From NCBI GenBank assembly GCA_030052745.1, contig JANBVO010000024.1, forward strand, positions 1 through 64,000: a stretch of 64,000 bases of DNA, written 5' to 3'. A model generated the notes under the pieces. The model worked only from the letters and a program-made list of their open reading frames with translations. It was not told the DNA's origin and did no database searches. The stretch's first letter is position 1; each line of letters begins with the position of its first letter. Of the stretch, positions 1 through 10,668 are shown in pieces. The position numbers and the translations under genes are program-made. The stretch is from Pleurostoma richardsiae (taxonomy: Eukaryota > Ascomycota > Sordariomycetes > Calosphaeriales > Pleurostomataceae).

Positions 1-2
1 CG

Positions 3-122
3 GACGGCGCCGCGGGCGCCGCGCCCGGGGAGCCCGTGCCCGTGGTCTCCGGGGCGGCGCGTCGCGGCCCGACGTCACGGGAGCTGAGCGGCGAGATGGG
101 CGGCGATACTGTATGCGTCTGA
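3..122 (+). CDS. 3' end of an unidentified coding region (partial)
   Basis: From the left edge, frame 3 is open and GC-rich. It encodes an Ala/Gly/Pro-rich tail ending in MGGDTVCV and a TGA at 120-122. The other two plus-strand frames either stop early or are Arg-rich. This could be the last codons of a gene that starts outside the window, lying tail-to-tail with the membrane-protein gene on the minus strand. Nothing in 40 residues allows a family call, and GC-rich DNA gives such open frames by chance, so confidence is low. Confidence 0.3.
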   Translation, partial: DGAAGAAPGEPVPVVSGAARRGPTSRELSGEMGGDTVCV

Positions 123-559
123 GTGAAGGGGGGGGGAAACGGTATCTGGTAGGGCCGGGAGGGGAAGGGGGGAAGGGAGGTAAAGCCGACGCTCAACCTC
201 GGCCGAGTTGCTATTTTCTGCTTTGTGCGACTTTTGCTTTTTCAGACTGACCTGCCCAGGATTCAACATCCTCGTTCATCATGCTTTGCTATTTTCGTAA
301 TCTCAGAAGAGTCATCTACTGGGACCAGACATTCCTTTTAAGAAAAAGTATATTGTACTACATATAAAATGAAGTAAGGTAGATAAGCCGTACAAGAACG
401 GAACAGAAAGCATCGAGGCTGCTTTGTCTGACCATCCATCCGCCAAGAACTCCGTTTCCCATGCCCCGCCAGCCTGATATTGGTGAGATATCCCGTTTCC
501 GTACGAGAAACTCCTCAAAAGGAGAAATAAGGAAATAGTACAGTACACAGTAGATTACC
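123..559. other. Intergenic, convergent 3' ends
   Basis: No gene seen. The stretch has a G-rich run near 127-180 and AT-rich sequence near 340-375 that suits the polyadenylation region of the minus-strand gene to the right. Short open frames here have no coding character. Confidence 0.5.
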
Positions 560-2446
560 TCAGTCATCCTCCTTCCTGTCCAGCCACCTCCCCCAGCCGG
601 CCTGCGTCCTCCCCTTCTCGGAGCCGGCCCCGCCGGCGTACTTGGCCTCTTCCTCTTCCCACTTGAGCCGCTCGACTCTCGCCCGCGCGAGATACGCCCT
701 CGCGAACCTCCACGCCTCAGTGTCCGCCAGGTTCCACGCCTCTGTGGCTTCGCGGACTGCCGCATCGTTCGGTTCCTTGCTCTTGCCCACGTCCCGGGCC
801 CTCTTCAATAGGTCCGGCTCCTTCGCGAGGTCCTCTTTTGATGACACTGGCCCATCGGCCGGGTCGGCCTTGGGCTGTGGGCGGCGCTCGGGACCGGGAA
901 CAGGGGTCTCGGACTTACCATCGTCGAGGGGCGTCCTGGGGATCTCGAAGCCGAAGTACCAGTCCAGGTCGTCTGGGAGGTCTTTCTCGGCCGCGAGCCA
1001 GATCGCGCGGGCAGGAGCGCCTTCGCCGGCTACGGCCTCCTTGAACTTCAGGACGCGCGGGCCACCCGCGACACCAGTGCCGAGGAGCTCCTTTGTGACC
1101 TCGAAGAGCCAGGGGTCACGCTCAGTATGACGCCGGACCCAGGCAATGTCCATGTCTGACTTCAAGTGAACGAGGGTATTGAACGTGTAGGGGTGCGGGA
1201 CCGTGCCAATTGTGTAGATGGAGGTCTTGTTGCGGTACCGCGCCGGACTAGTAATCCGCATTGGGTGAGCGGCGACACACGCGACACATTTGGGACGGTT
1301 GGGCGGGCATGAACCCGGCAGCGGAGAGTCAGAGCACTGGGTTAGCTGGTTGGCCAGCTCAACTGCATTCTGGATCATAATGGTGGTGTGCTGTGGCTTG
1401 GGCTTCAAGACGGCGATTCCGCTGGAGAAGGTGTTCTGCCACGAAACATGCAGATGGGTGTTGATCAGCTTATTGAGACCCTTTAGTCCCTCGGCACGGT
1501 TCGCCGTTATAGCATCCGCCACCTTGGGGTATTTCTTCTCCAGTGTCTTGGCGTCGTAGAAAGCAAGAGAATCGGGAAGGTCGTCCCACGCGAAAGGATC
1601 GCTATCCGTCTCGCTCGGCAAGGCAGAGAGAAAGTCCTGGGCAGTCTTGAGCTGCTTTTCGTTGCCGAGAGCCAGCTTAATGGCGGCGGCAATGTCGGCC
1701 TTTGAGCCTGCGAACAAGCCATCACCGAGTCCGTTCCACCTGGTAAGCTTGGGGTAATCTCCGCGACGGCGACGTAGGTAGCCTAGGAGGGCGTCGTCAT
1801 AGGGGCCCATGGGGAAAAGTAGGTAGTGCGACAGCAGCCCACCGCCCATGTTTTCCCAGGCCAGCCACCTCATCATGTCCGTGCTGAGCTTCGGGTCTAT
1901 TTGCATGCGTTGTATTTCCTCGTACATGGGATTATTCATCGCCTCAGCAGAGCTAAGGATGATGGGCTTGAAGCCCTTGGCCCACCAGGCTCGTCGCCAG
2001 GTAAGCAGAATGTCACTCTCGGCATTCTTGCTGTCCTCGTCCCTTTCGACAGTGATATCGTAGTAGCAGTAGATCGGCGGGCGCTCCACAAGCTCGGGCA
2101 GGAGGGATCGATTCTCGTCAAGGGTGATGGTGGAAGAGAAGGGAATGGACAGCCACTTCCAATTCGAATACCAGGATGCCTCGCCATAGGTGTCGTTCCT
2201 CTGTCGGGGCGGGGGATGCGAAGGCTGCTTGAAGGGGTTGAAGATGCTCGAACCGAAAGTCTTCCACTTCGGGATGGACCATTTATGGTCCGCCATGGTC
2301 ATCCTTGAGCCGGGGGGCAGGGACGTCGTCACTGTAAAGAGCAGGGAGAAGACGGCGAAGATGCTGAGAGCGGCGAGAAGGACGGAGATGCGCCTCGAGG
2401 AGACCCGGGGCACCGGCCGCCCGAAAAGAACGTGTTGCTTAGGCAT
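560..2446 (-). CDS. Type II membrane protein, glycosyltransferase-like (unknown function)
   Basis: Single-exon gene of 628 residues. I start it at the ATG at 2446-2444 (MPKQHVLFGR), which has A at -3. The open frame extends further upstream but has no ATG there. Residues about 20-42 form one hydrophobic segment after a short Arg-rich tail (RRISVLLAALSIFAVFSLL), as in a Golgi/ER type II protein with a lumenal C-terminus. The body has the arrangement seen in DXD-type glycosyltransferases: a stretch with WWAKGFKPIIL, then an RWLAWENMGGG segment and a GDG-containing stretch. I cannot name the exact family, so this is a resemblance only. The last 120 residues are charged and probably disordered. 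It is read divergently from the membrane-protein gene at 3573. Confidence 0.75.
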   Translation of the reverse strand: MPKQHVLFGRPVPRVSSRRISVLLAALSIFAVFSLLFTVTTSLPPGSRMTMADHKWSIPKWKTFGSSIFNPFKQPSHPPPRQRNDTYGEASWYSNWKWLSIPFSSTITLDENRSLLPELVERPPIYCYYDITVERDEDSKNAESDILLTWRRAWWAKGFKPIILSSAEAMNNPMYEEIQRMQIDPKLSTDMMRWLAWENMGGGLLSHYLLFPMGPYDDALLGYLRRRRGDYPKLTRWNGLGDGLFAGSKADIAAAIKLALGNEKQLKTAQDFLSALPSETDSDPFAWDDLPDSLAFYDAKTLEKKYPKVADAITANRAEGLKGLNKLINTHLHVSWQNTFSSGIAVLKPKPQHTTIMIQNAVELANQLTQCSDSPLPGSCPPNRPKCVACVAAHPMRITSPARYRNKTSIYTIGTVPHPYTFNTLVHLKSDMDIAWVRRHTERDPWLFEVTKELLGTGVAGGPRVLKFKEAVAGEGAPARAIWLAAEKDLPDDLDWYFGFEIPRTPLDDGKSETPVPGPERRPQPKADPADGPVSSKEDLAKEPDLLKRARDVGKSKEPNDAAVREATEAWNLADTEAWRFARAYLARARVERLKWEEEEAKYAGGAGSEKGRTQAGWGRWLDRKEDD

Positions 2447-3572
2447 CGTGAAGGGGTGGCAGGTGGTCTGGGTGGTCGTGCTCGTTGGTTTGCCTGACCA
2501 AAGGGTTGAAGCCCAGGACACAAGGGGGATTGTCGAGAGAAGCCAGCGTCCTGGTCATCAAAGGTCGCCGTGAAGAGTCAATGAAGCGAAATGAACCGAA
2601 TTGATACGCAGTCAATGAAGAAAGAAGGTCTGGGTCATGACTACGCCGACAGAACGACACGACTCGACGTGGATGTTCTGTCTTGGGCTGGAGACACACG
2701 AATTCGCGGAACTCGTCTGCCGCTCGCGAACTGTGGATACGGACGACGCGGCTCGCAGAATAGGAGGTGCTTAGCGTCTCCCGGAGTACGTAGCCCGGCC
2801 AGGATTTAAATGGGGGTGGGGCCGTGCAGGAGGCATCATTGGTGTCGTTACACACGTATAAGATCTCGGTCGAACAGATTGCATTATTTGTTTGTTAAGG
2901 AATCTACGGACGAACTGAGGTATCTGGTGTGATACGGCACGCTGAAAGGAGTAAAGGAGCGTATGAGCAGTAACCGTGATATTAGAACTAAATATCCTAA
3001 CAGGTCTGCGAGTATAACTTGAACTAGGTAGGATCAGCTTCTCGAGCGTAGAGCATATCTAAGCTTCTGTGGAGTATTTGAACCTCAGTACCTCCCTTGA
3101 GTACACTACCAGGCTGTGGCTTTAGATGTGTGGCTTTAGGAATGAGGCAGTCAATAATCAGATCTGCCCTTTATAACCAAGTTTCAAGCAAGAAACACTT
3201 TACGGACTCTCCTCTGCCCTTCCTTTATTGATTCAACTGGCATTATCCCGGGTTCAAAGTCCCTTGGCCCAGCGCCACCCGACGGGAGCCATCCGTACAA
3301 CCAGCGAGTCGAGTTGTGCCGGCGCCATAACTCGGCACATAAAAGCTGTGCGACAGGGGTCCCCGCAACGTCATAAGCCTTGGTTGGCAGGGCTGGGCGG
3401 GCACTGAAGCGCAGCCTGAGCTTTTCTTTCCACCTGCGACCACCGCCAGACTACCTGCCCATCTGGCCTTTTCCACCTTCCTAACGTGCGCCCTTCAGCG
3501 CGGGCATCTTGATCTCGAACCTCACCTGCATTGCTTTCGATCAAAGGCAGCTTCCCCGGCCTGCCGAACAAG
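2447..3572. promoter_or_regulatory. Shared divergent upstream region
   Basis: 1.1 kb between two genes read away from each other, so it should hold both promoters. Composition is mixed, with an AT-richer centre near 2870-3200. I see no coding frame of quality and no repeat of note. Confidence 0.4.
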
Positions 3573-4285
3573 ATGGACATCCAACAGACCACGGCGCGTC
3601 TGCGCCGCACCTTCCGCTATCCTGCAGACGAAGACTCGCCCGACACGCCCGAGGCGATGGACGAGGAAGGCCCGTACACCATTCTCTCTCCCTCTCTCTT
3701 TCCCTCCCACCTCCCTTCGCCCTCACCGAAAATAACTCCCGCTGACGATCCCAAACAGAGCAGGAGGACCTCGTCCGCACCCTCGCCGCTCAAAACGCCG
3801 CCCGCAACGCCCAGTTCCGCCAGCTCCTCCTCGCACTGCCCCTCCTCTCCGCCGCGCCTTACCTCCTCGCGCTCCTCCGGCCCTCCCCCTCGTCGTCCTC
3901 CTCCCCGTCCGTCTCCCTCCTCGCCCTGTCCTCCCTCGCCTCCACCGCCTACCTCCTCTACGTCCTGCCTCCGACCCTGACCGGCATCCCCTACCTCGAC
4001 AGGAGGGGCAGCCGCGCCGGGGCGGGTCGCGGAGAGCGCGAGGGCGGCAAGCCCTCCTCCCCGCTGGAGCAGCACCTGCCCTATCTGAACCTGGCGCTCT
4101 GCGGGGTGCTCGTCCTGGCGGGGCTGCTGACCGGGCGCGGGAAGGGCGCGGGCGCACTCGGGGCCCTGGGGAACTACCTGCCCGCCGCCGTGTACGGGGT
4201 CGTGCTGCTGGCCAAGACGGTCATGGCGGGTGTCGACCCGGAGGCGGAGCTCGGGGGGCTGAAGTACGAGTATAAAGGGGCTTGA
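3573..4285 (+). CDS. Small fungal multi-pass membrane protein
   Basis: Two exons, 3573-3669 and 3759-4285, giving 207 residues. Exon 1 encodes an acidic, hydrophilic N-terminus (MDIQQTTARLRRTFRYP). Exon 2 begins inside EQEDLVRTLAAQNAARN and then carries about four hydrophobic segments (LLLALPLLSAAPYLLALL, SLLALSSLASTAYLLYVL, LNLALCGVLVLAGLL, AAVYGVVLLAKTVMAG). The two coding stretches are clearly parts of one protein, but the only GT in reach (3674) cannot be joined in frame to any acceptor. A GC donor at 3670 joined to the AG at 3757-3758 keeps frame, so I propose a GC-AG intron. I do not recognise the family; conserved fungal 4-TM proteins of this size are usually uncharacterised. The splice junction is the weak point. 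Confidence 0.7.
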
Positions 4286-4657
4286 TGCTTCGGTGCGCGG
4301 GTTTATTTGTGCAAATTAGGCGTCAGTAGCACGAAGGCATTTTCTTGGCGTTTAGTAGGCAAGGCAAAGCTCATATACGCGCCTAAGGTACTTGTTCTGG
4401 CATGGGAAGACTGGCGTTGGTGAGATCGGGACGTCTTCCATTTCGTGTCGCAACCTCAGGAGTTGTTTTCCTCTTACGACGGTTCTGCGCTCCAAAGCAT
4501 AGACAAGTCCAACAGCAGGTAACTGAGCAGCATAGTGGGCAGATAGCCCCTCGTTAGTAATGATAAACAATCACGAGACCATGGTCCAAGAAGAATCGAT
4601 CCTTCATGAATAGCAATAGCTTTTGTGCTCCGCGCGCCATGTAGTCATATGGCTGGA
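4286..4657. other. Intergenic, convergent 3' ends
   Basis: 372 bp between the stop codons of two genes facing each other. It should hold both 3' UTRs. No coding or repeat signal is seen. Confidence 0.5.
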
Positions 4658-7600
4658 CTACACATCTATCGACTCGTTAAACCTCAGCACACCATTACTC
4701 TTCAGCAGCCCGTCCACCCCCTTTGGCAGCCGTGGAAAGGGGTCGTCAAGAGGGCCGCCCAGCTCCGCGGGCGGTTCACCTGACTTGTCAATCACCAGGG
4801 CCAGACCATGAGACTTGATCGAGTCCACCAGAGCAGGAACCATGTCCTACAAGGACTGTTAGAAAGGACAGGAAGGTGAAAAGGGGTGGCAGTGCTAGAA
4901 CTTACGAAAAGGCGAGAGCAACATATCAGGCCCATGAAATTGTTGCTCTGCGCTGTCCTGACGACCTCCTTGATGGACGATGTCCGCCGCCCGCTGCAGT
5001 GGATCACGTTCGGCGGGCTCATCGCGTTGTCTTCCCTGCCGAGGTCGTTGCAGAGGAAGACGGGGAAGTTGGGCTGCTTCCAATTTACTGCTGTACACAG
5101 GCCCGGGTTGTAAGAACTGAAGACGACGGAGCGCACGGTGTCTGGAGACTGTGCCCTCTGGGCTCGCGCGTGATCGAAGACTACTGTCAGTGTGGCGTCA
5201 ATAACCCTGTTAATGTCGCCGCTCGGACTGAGGCCATACGCCCGCTCCTCCTCAATGGTCGGATAGATTATATGGATGTTGACATGCATCCTGGGCGGCA
5301 GGAGGCTTAACGCATCCTGGAGCGTGATGCCGGCGGTCGCAAGTATTCGATGTACATCCGCGATGTCTTCTGGAGAGCGAGATGGTAAGGAAGAGAGCTC
5401 GTCTCTAGACGGCGACTGCGATGTCACCACGCTGAACTGCTCGAACGTAAGACGCGCCACTGGGACGCTGATACCACCGCAGTCAAGCGTCCAGATTGGC
5501 CAAAGGACCGGGATACCGTCGCTGGTGTGCTGTATGTATAGACGCACAAAATCGCCCGAAAGGCTGGAGCCAGTGACGAATGTGCTAGGGTGCGTGTCGA
5601 ACTGGCTAGTCGCCTTCCAGTATGTTTCGAAGTCAGTTATTTCCAGAGGCTTGCCCTGGAAGGGTTTGATGACCTGCGTGTGGAAGCTGATCTGGCCGAT
5701 GGCTCGAAGGCGCGGGTCGAAGAGAGGAAGACAGCAGCTCCCTGAAGAGCTCAAGAGAGCCCGGAAGGTGTTAGGGAGGGCGACGGTCTTCGCGATGATC
5801 TTGGCGCCGTAGGAGGGGAAAACATCGAAGTCGAGAGTAAATGAATCGAGGTTGTCGATCTGGAAAGAAACAAGCCGGGTATCTTCTTGAAATGGAAGCA
5901 TAATATTCTTCGGAATGAGGTCGGAAAGTTTGGACGAGATGGTAAGGCGAGCAGCAGGATACTTGCTGTCCTGGAAGAAGACTAGTGGTTGTTCGCCGTT
6001 CTCTTCAAAGTTGATCTGTACGACGGTCTTAGTGTCCAGGAAGTTATGTCCGTACCGCCGGAGTGGAATAATTGGTGGTGGAAGCTCAAGGATAGGTATG
6101 GCGTCGGGATCGAGAGCCATGGGCTCTGGAGCTGTACTGCTGCTCATTGGGCCTAGGCCCGGTGGTAGCATCATGGTATTGGCTGTCTTGCTCCTGTTAT
6201 ATGGTGTGAGGAGCCTCATGCATTCCAGATGTCCTTCCCAAGCTGCATAGTACATGGCCGGGAGATCTTTTTCGTCGAGAATATTAGGGTCGACACCCGC
6301 CTCCAACAGAGCTTTCAAACAGGGGACATTGCCTTCACTCGCTGCGTGAACCAGAGGAGTCCATCCGTACAGCTTGTCGACTTGATTCAGGTCCGCGCCG
6401 TAGTTCTTTAGGAGAGCTAAGAGTTCGGGAGTTTGCCCTGACCGCGCTACCAAGTGCTGTGGAAAGAGACCTTCCGCGTCGGGTAGGATGCGTGCGCCAT
6501 GTTTTAAGAGGAGTTCGACAATGGCGATGGAGCCATGCTCGCACGCTAGATTCAAGGGCACATGGTCCGCCTCTGACACAGGGTCTATCCTCGCCGATCT
6601 TGCCAGCAGCATCTCTACGCACTCTAGGTGGTTGTGGATGATCGCGTGAATAAGGGGAGTGAAGTTGTCGTGGTCGATGAGGTTGATGGTTCCAGGATCC
6701 GCTGAGACGGGCATTAGACGATTCGGGTCACAGAGGAATCATATCATGCTCACCAGCAAGGAGAGCCTCCAGCATATCCAGTCTGCCATGCATACATGCG
6801 TAGTGCAGGGGTACCCGCCCATAGACGTCAGTCCTGTTGACAGCAACTCCGTTGGCAAGCCCATACTGGAGGACGAAGGAGTTGCCGTAGATCGTAGCCT
6901 GGTGCAGACAGTTTCGTTCGTTGATGTCATCCTCTGACTGGATGTCGACCAGACCGGTCTGAAGCAGGATCTGAAGCGATTCCAGTGGCCCCTCATTTAT
7001 GGACGCGAGGAAGGTCCGAGTGATGCGTTCCATCAGCGTCACGTCCACCGTACTGCTCGGATCTGCCGACGCTGTCAGACGTCCCAGAAGATCTCTAAGA
7101 GACTCGATATTACCGGAGAGTACGGTGTCAAGGAGAAGAGTATCCGCATCTCCTTCGTCAGTACCCAGCAGGTGTTGGCTGCTGACGATATGCTCGCGTT
7201 CTTCGAAGCTGACATGGTCACCATCAGCCCAGGCACCCAGCTCCTGGAGGCTCGTCGTCGCTTGGTCTGACAGTTCGCTGATAACGGTAGCATTGAAGAA
7301 GGGCTGGACCTCAACTGCCCTAGAGAGGTAGAGCTCCTTCGTCTTGGATTTCGACGTCTTATCCCACTTCTTGAGGATCTTTGAGAAGGCGGTGCCATTG
7401 ATCTCTACAAACTGCTGGAGCTTGTTCAGGTCGTTTGCGAACTGTTGGAAGCCTTCTTGGAGGGTAGTGAACTTGGCGGATCGTCTCGAGATGCCATGAC
7501 GGGACTGGAGGACCTTCTTCTTGTCAAGAAGGGTCTTGAGACGTATCTTGAGCTGGAACAGGTTATTAGGGTCAGCCTGCTACATGAGGAGAGGCTGTGG

Positions 7601-8242
7601 CGTAGATGATTACCTCGGCTTCTTTTTGCAGGTAGAAGGCATTTACTTTCTCCAGCTCACGTTCCTGTTCTGCATTTAGCAACTCCCGTGGTACATTCAT
7701 TGTACGGCGATAAAGGGGGCATGTCTCACCAGCTGGAAGAAGAATGTGGCCTTGTTTGCTTGGAGAGCAGCCTGGGAATCTATAGGGGCATCTGGGTGGT
7801 GCGGGTCATTTTGGGCGAGGAGCGTAGGAGTGGCAGACAGTTTCTTGATGAGCTATTTGGCGCCATGTCAGTGGTACAGGCTCGCATTTCTCTGGTCACA
7901 GTGCCCCAGTCCCGAGTTGTACGCCGCAAGAGTCTACGGCTCGGACCGTTCCCTATACTTTGCTTCTTCCTGTAGAGTGCTGGTGAAAGCACCGTACTTT
8001 GCCCAAGCAAGAGGTGGGAAGATTGGAAATAGGGAGCGGAAGGAACTGACCTTTTTGAGCGCCTTGTAGTTGACGAAGCTGGCAGCATACTCTGGTACTT
8101 CTAGCTGGCGCTTCTGGATCTGCTTGCCAAACTTCCTAGGATGGTGTCAGTACTGATCCGAAGCCACGAGCGTCGTACTCAGCGTGAGCCGAAGCCGAGA
8201 CAAGGGAACCACGGCGTCCAAGCCACGGGAAATTACCTACAT
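4658..8242 (-). CDS. pho81: CDK inhibitor PHO81 / NUC-2 (SPX-ankyrin-GDPD phosphate regulator)
   Basis: Seven exons in reading order: 8242-8241, 8135-8051, 7852-7730, 7664-7614, 7552-6754, 6701-4906, 4846-4658; 1014 residues, all junctions in frame. The N-terminus KFGKQIQKRQLEVPEY followed by YKALKKLIKKL is the SPX signature (about residues 1-200), which senses inositol pyrophosphate/phosphate status. Six or so ankyrin repeats follow (about 265-530; GRVPLHYACMHGRLDMLEAL is one). The C-terminal third resembles the GDPD fold found in PHO81 (about 750-1014). In Neurospora, NUC-2 inhibits the PREG-PGOV cyclin-CDK when phosphate is scarce so that the NUC-1 factor acts. The length is close to NUC-2. 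The start codon itself appears to be split by an intron (AT at 8242-8241, G at 8135); see findings. A short variant lacking exon 1 cannot be excluded. Confidence 0.92.
8136..8240 (-). other. Proposed intron splitting the PHO81 start codon
   Basis: On the minus strand this 105 nt segment starts GTAGGT, carries a TACTGAC branch site and ends CATCCTAG. It sits between AT and GAAGTTTGGC, so splicing creates ATG AAG TTT GGC, the conserved MKFG start of SPX proteins. No in-frame ATG lies in exon 2 before the conserved sequence. Confidence 0.7.
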
Positions 8243-10668
8243 GATGCGGGGCGGGAGCCTGCGAAGCTACAGGCCGATAGGGAGAACAGAGAACGGAGAC
8301 GGGTCTGTCTCAAGATAGGGGGTTATTCGTTCGACCGCATGCAGAAGCTGAGAAGTCCGGGATTACAGACGGGGGAAGGATCTCTGACGTGTCACGCACC
8401 AAGCCCGGCCAGTCGTATCACGTATGTGTGACCGATGGTGACCTAGGGACGGGCGATACGTAGAATCGAACAAGAGAGGCAGCTCGCAATGTCGGTGCGG
8501 ACCAGAAAGCCGCGGAAGGACAGACCCTATGCGCACAATGGGGGCGAGGGCGGAGGCGGAAGTAGGAGAAATTGATCTAGCTGGTCTCGGTGAGCAAAGA
8601 GGAAGGCTTCGGGCCGCCAGTCTTGACTTTAGCTAAGAGATATTAGATGACAGGGCCGAGGCCTAGGCGGAAGAACCAGTCACGGCGACACTCAAACTTG
8701 CAGAAGCTCCGCAACTAGGGGTGTCAAAGGGCAAGGATAGGGTAAGGGAAGGGAAGGAAATAACGGGCATGCGTCATGCAGGCTTTCTTCAACCTTACAG
8801 CCGCCAGTGCTAGAGTGTTGAGTGTTGCTGGGAGAGGTGGAGCGGGTGACCTCGCCTGCCATGTAGGTCCTGCTGCCCCCTCCCGGGGCCGACACCAGAA
8901 CAGGACCAAGCTAAGGCACGCATGCCTCCGCAAGTACAGAATCGGCCATGCAGAGACCCTGTACGTGCAAATACGCAAAGCATGAGTTGATCTCGAGGCA
9001 ATCTGGGTGGGGGTGCAAAACGGCACGGGGAAGAGGAGCCGGGGGGGAGGGATGGAATGGGGTGTACAAGGTACAACTGCCGGAGGAGGGTGACAAGAGC
9101 AAGGGGCGTCTGCTATACTTACAATCTTGCAGAGCACTACTGGCTTTCCCGGGGCTTGAAGACCAAGTCCGGTCAACCTGCGTGTCGAATGCAGGTCTCG
9201 TGGCGGCTGAAATACGGTGGATGGGGGTCAGCAAGGGGCTGCGTGCGGCGACGTCTTGATGCGGGCACCCAAAGTACCGTAACGGCGAGTTTGGGGGGGT
9301 CACCAGCAGACGTGAGTGATAGGACCTGCTTGGACTGTCAGAGACGAGGTATCGCAGACCGGTTGAGATTCGTCGATGCAAGCAGGATGTACAACGACTT
9401 AGACCGGCCACCACGTACCTTTGACTGTTGATGTCACTCTTACTGGCTGCTGAGTTCACAACGCCAGGAAGAAGCAACGTGAGACGGCTGAGACGGTTGC
9501 GACGGCCGTTATATCGGTACACGTGCTTTGTATTCTTTCAGCCGCGGGAGCTGTTGTCGATACAATCGTGTGCACGGCGGTGGATATGACAGGTGAGGAG
9601 GGAGCGAGCGAGCGAGCGAGCGAAGAAGGTGTATGACAAGACAAAGCGAAGTAGAGCCAAGAGGCGTTCGCCAAACCCGCCGGCGGCCGCAACCACCAAA
9701 AACCTGAGGCAAAACCCTTAAGGCTCGAAGCAAATGCCCAGGAATAGGGCACACCTGACGCAATGAACGGCTTCTACTGGCTCGGGGGACGTTCGATGCT
9801 GTACTCGAATTGCGCCGGAGTACCAGAAACGGTTTCCTAAGGTTTTCGTCGGGGGCCCTGGAGGTACCCCGGCCTAAGGAAAGGCAGGCCGGTGTACTTG
9901 GCTTAGCCCAGATCGCCGGTCCCTCGATTCGGTGCGGGAATCAATTCCATCAGCCCCATCGCCCCGTTCGTCTTTCTGCCGGCCCTCTTTCCAGCATTCG
10001 GCCTGCGTCCGACTAACCTCAATGAGCACCGTCCGTCTTGTCCCTCTTGCTCCAATCCTCCAATCGGCGTCCAGAGCGAGCCCATGTGCTCTATCTGACC
10101 TGCAGGGCTCACCCGTATATCTATCCCTCCCAGGACAACACATCTTCGCGATTGAGGGCAGCACCGCACATACGTCGAGCACTTGACCCGCCCCGCAGTG
10201 AGGGGTTCATGGCTCTCTTAACCCAGCTTTTCACCAGGGAGGGGCAGCTATGTACTCTACCTCGGCCTGCAGGTGTATCTCGAAATATCCTCTGTCAGGA
10301 TATTGCTTGGGTGCTCCAGCTCTAGACCGTCCTCGACCGGCCGCATACGCTCGCTTTTTGGAACACGTGGGTGATATACCTGCTGGCACTTCTCCGCCAG
10401 GGTCTTTGTCATGACATCAAAGCAGCTGTCAAAATCATCGGGTCCAGTGACAGGTCCAATAACCACGGGTGAAAGAAGCCATACGAGACGCGAGTCACAA
10501 CATATCCATTCTGCCTTGCGCTAGTTTCAACCCATTGCATGCTATGACTATAAACTTCCGCAAGGGAAACATGGCAGCAAGTGCCCGTGGACCAACTTGG
10601 CCTCCCGTTTGCCTAATTTGAATGACAGCAGAGCCCCCCTCCCGAAACAACTTGACCTGAGAGCACTC
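8243..10668. other. Intergenic region upstream of PHO81
   Basis: 2.4 kb with no convincing gene. It should hold the PHO81 promoter and 5' leader and the 3' UTR of the CUE5-like gene. It contains an AGCG microsatellite near 9602-9623 and a short minus-strand frame at 10257-10466 that may be the relic of an acetyltransferase gene (see findings). Other open frames overlap one another on both strands and lack coding bias. Confidence 0.5.
9602..9623. repeat. AGCG microsatellite
   Basis: About five copies of the tetranucleotide AGCG in a row, in non-coding DNA upstream of PHO81. Confidence 0.8.

Noticed and set aside
1826-2308. Long plus-strand frames opposite the type II membrane protein
   Set aside because: They are antisense shadows of the 628-residue gene, with poor protein composition.
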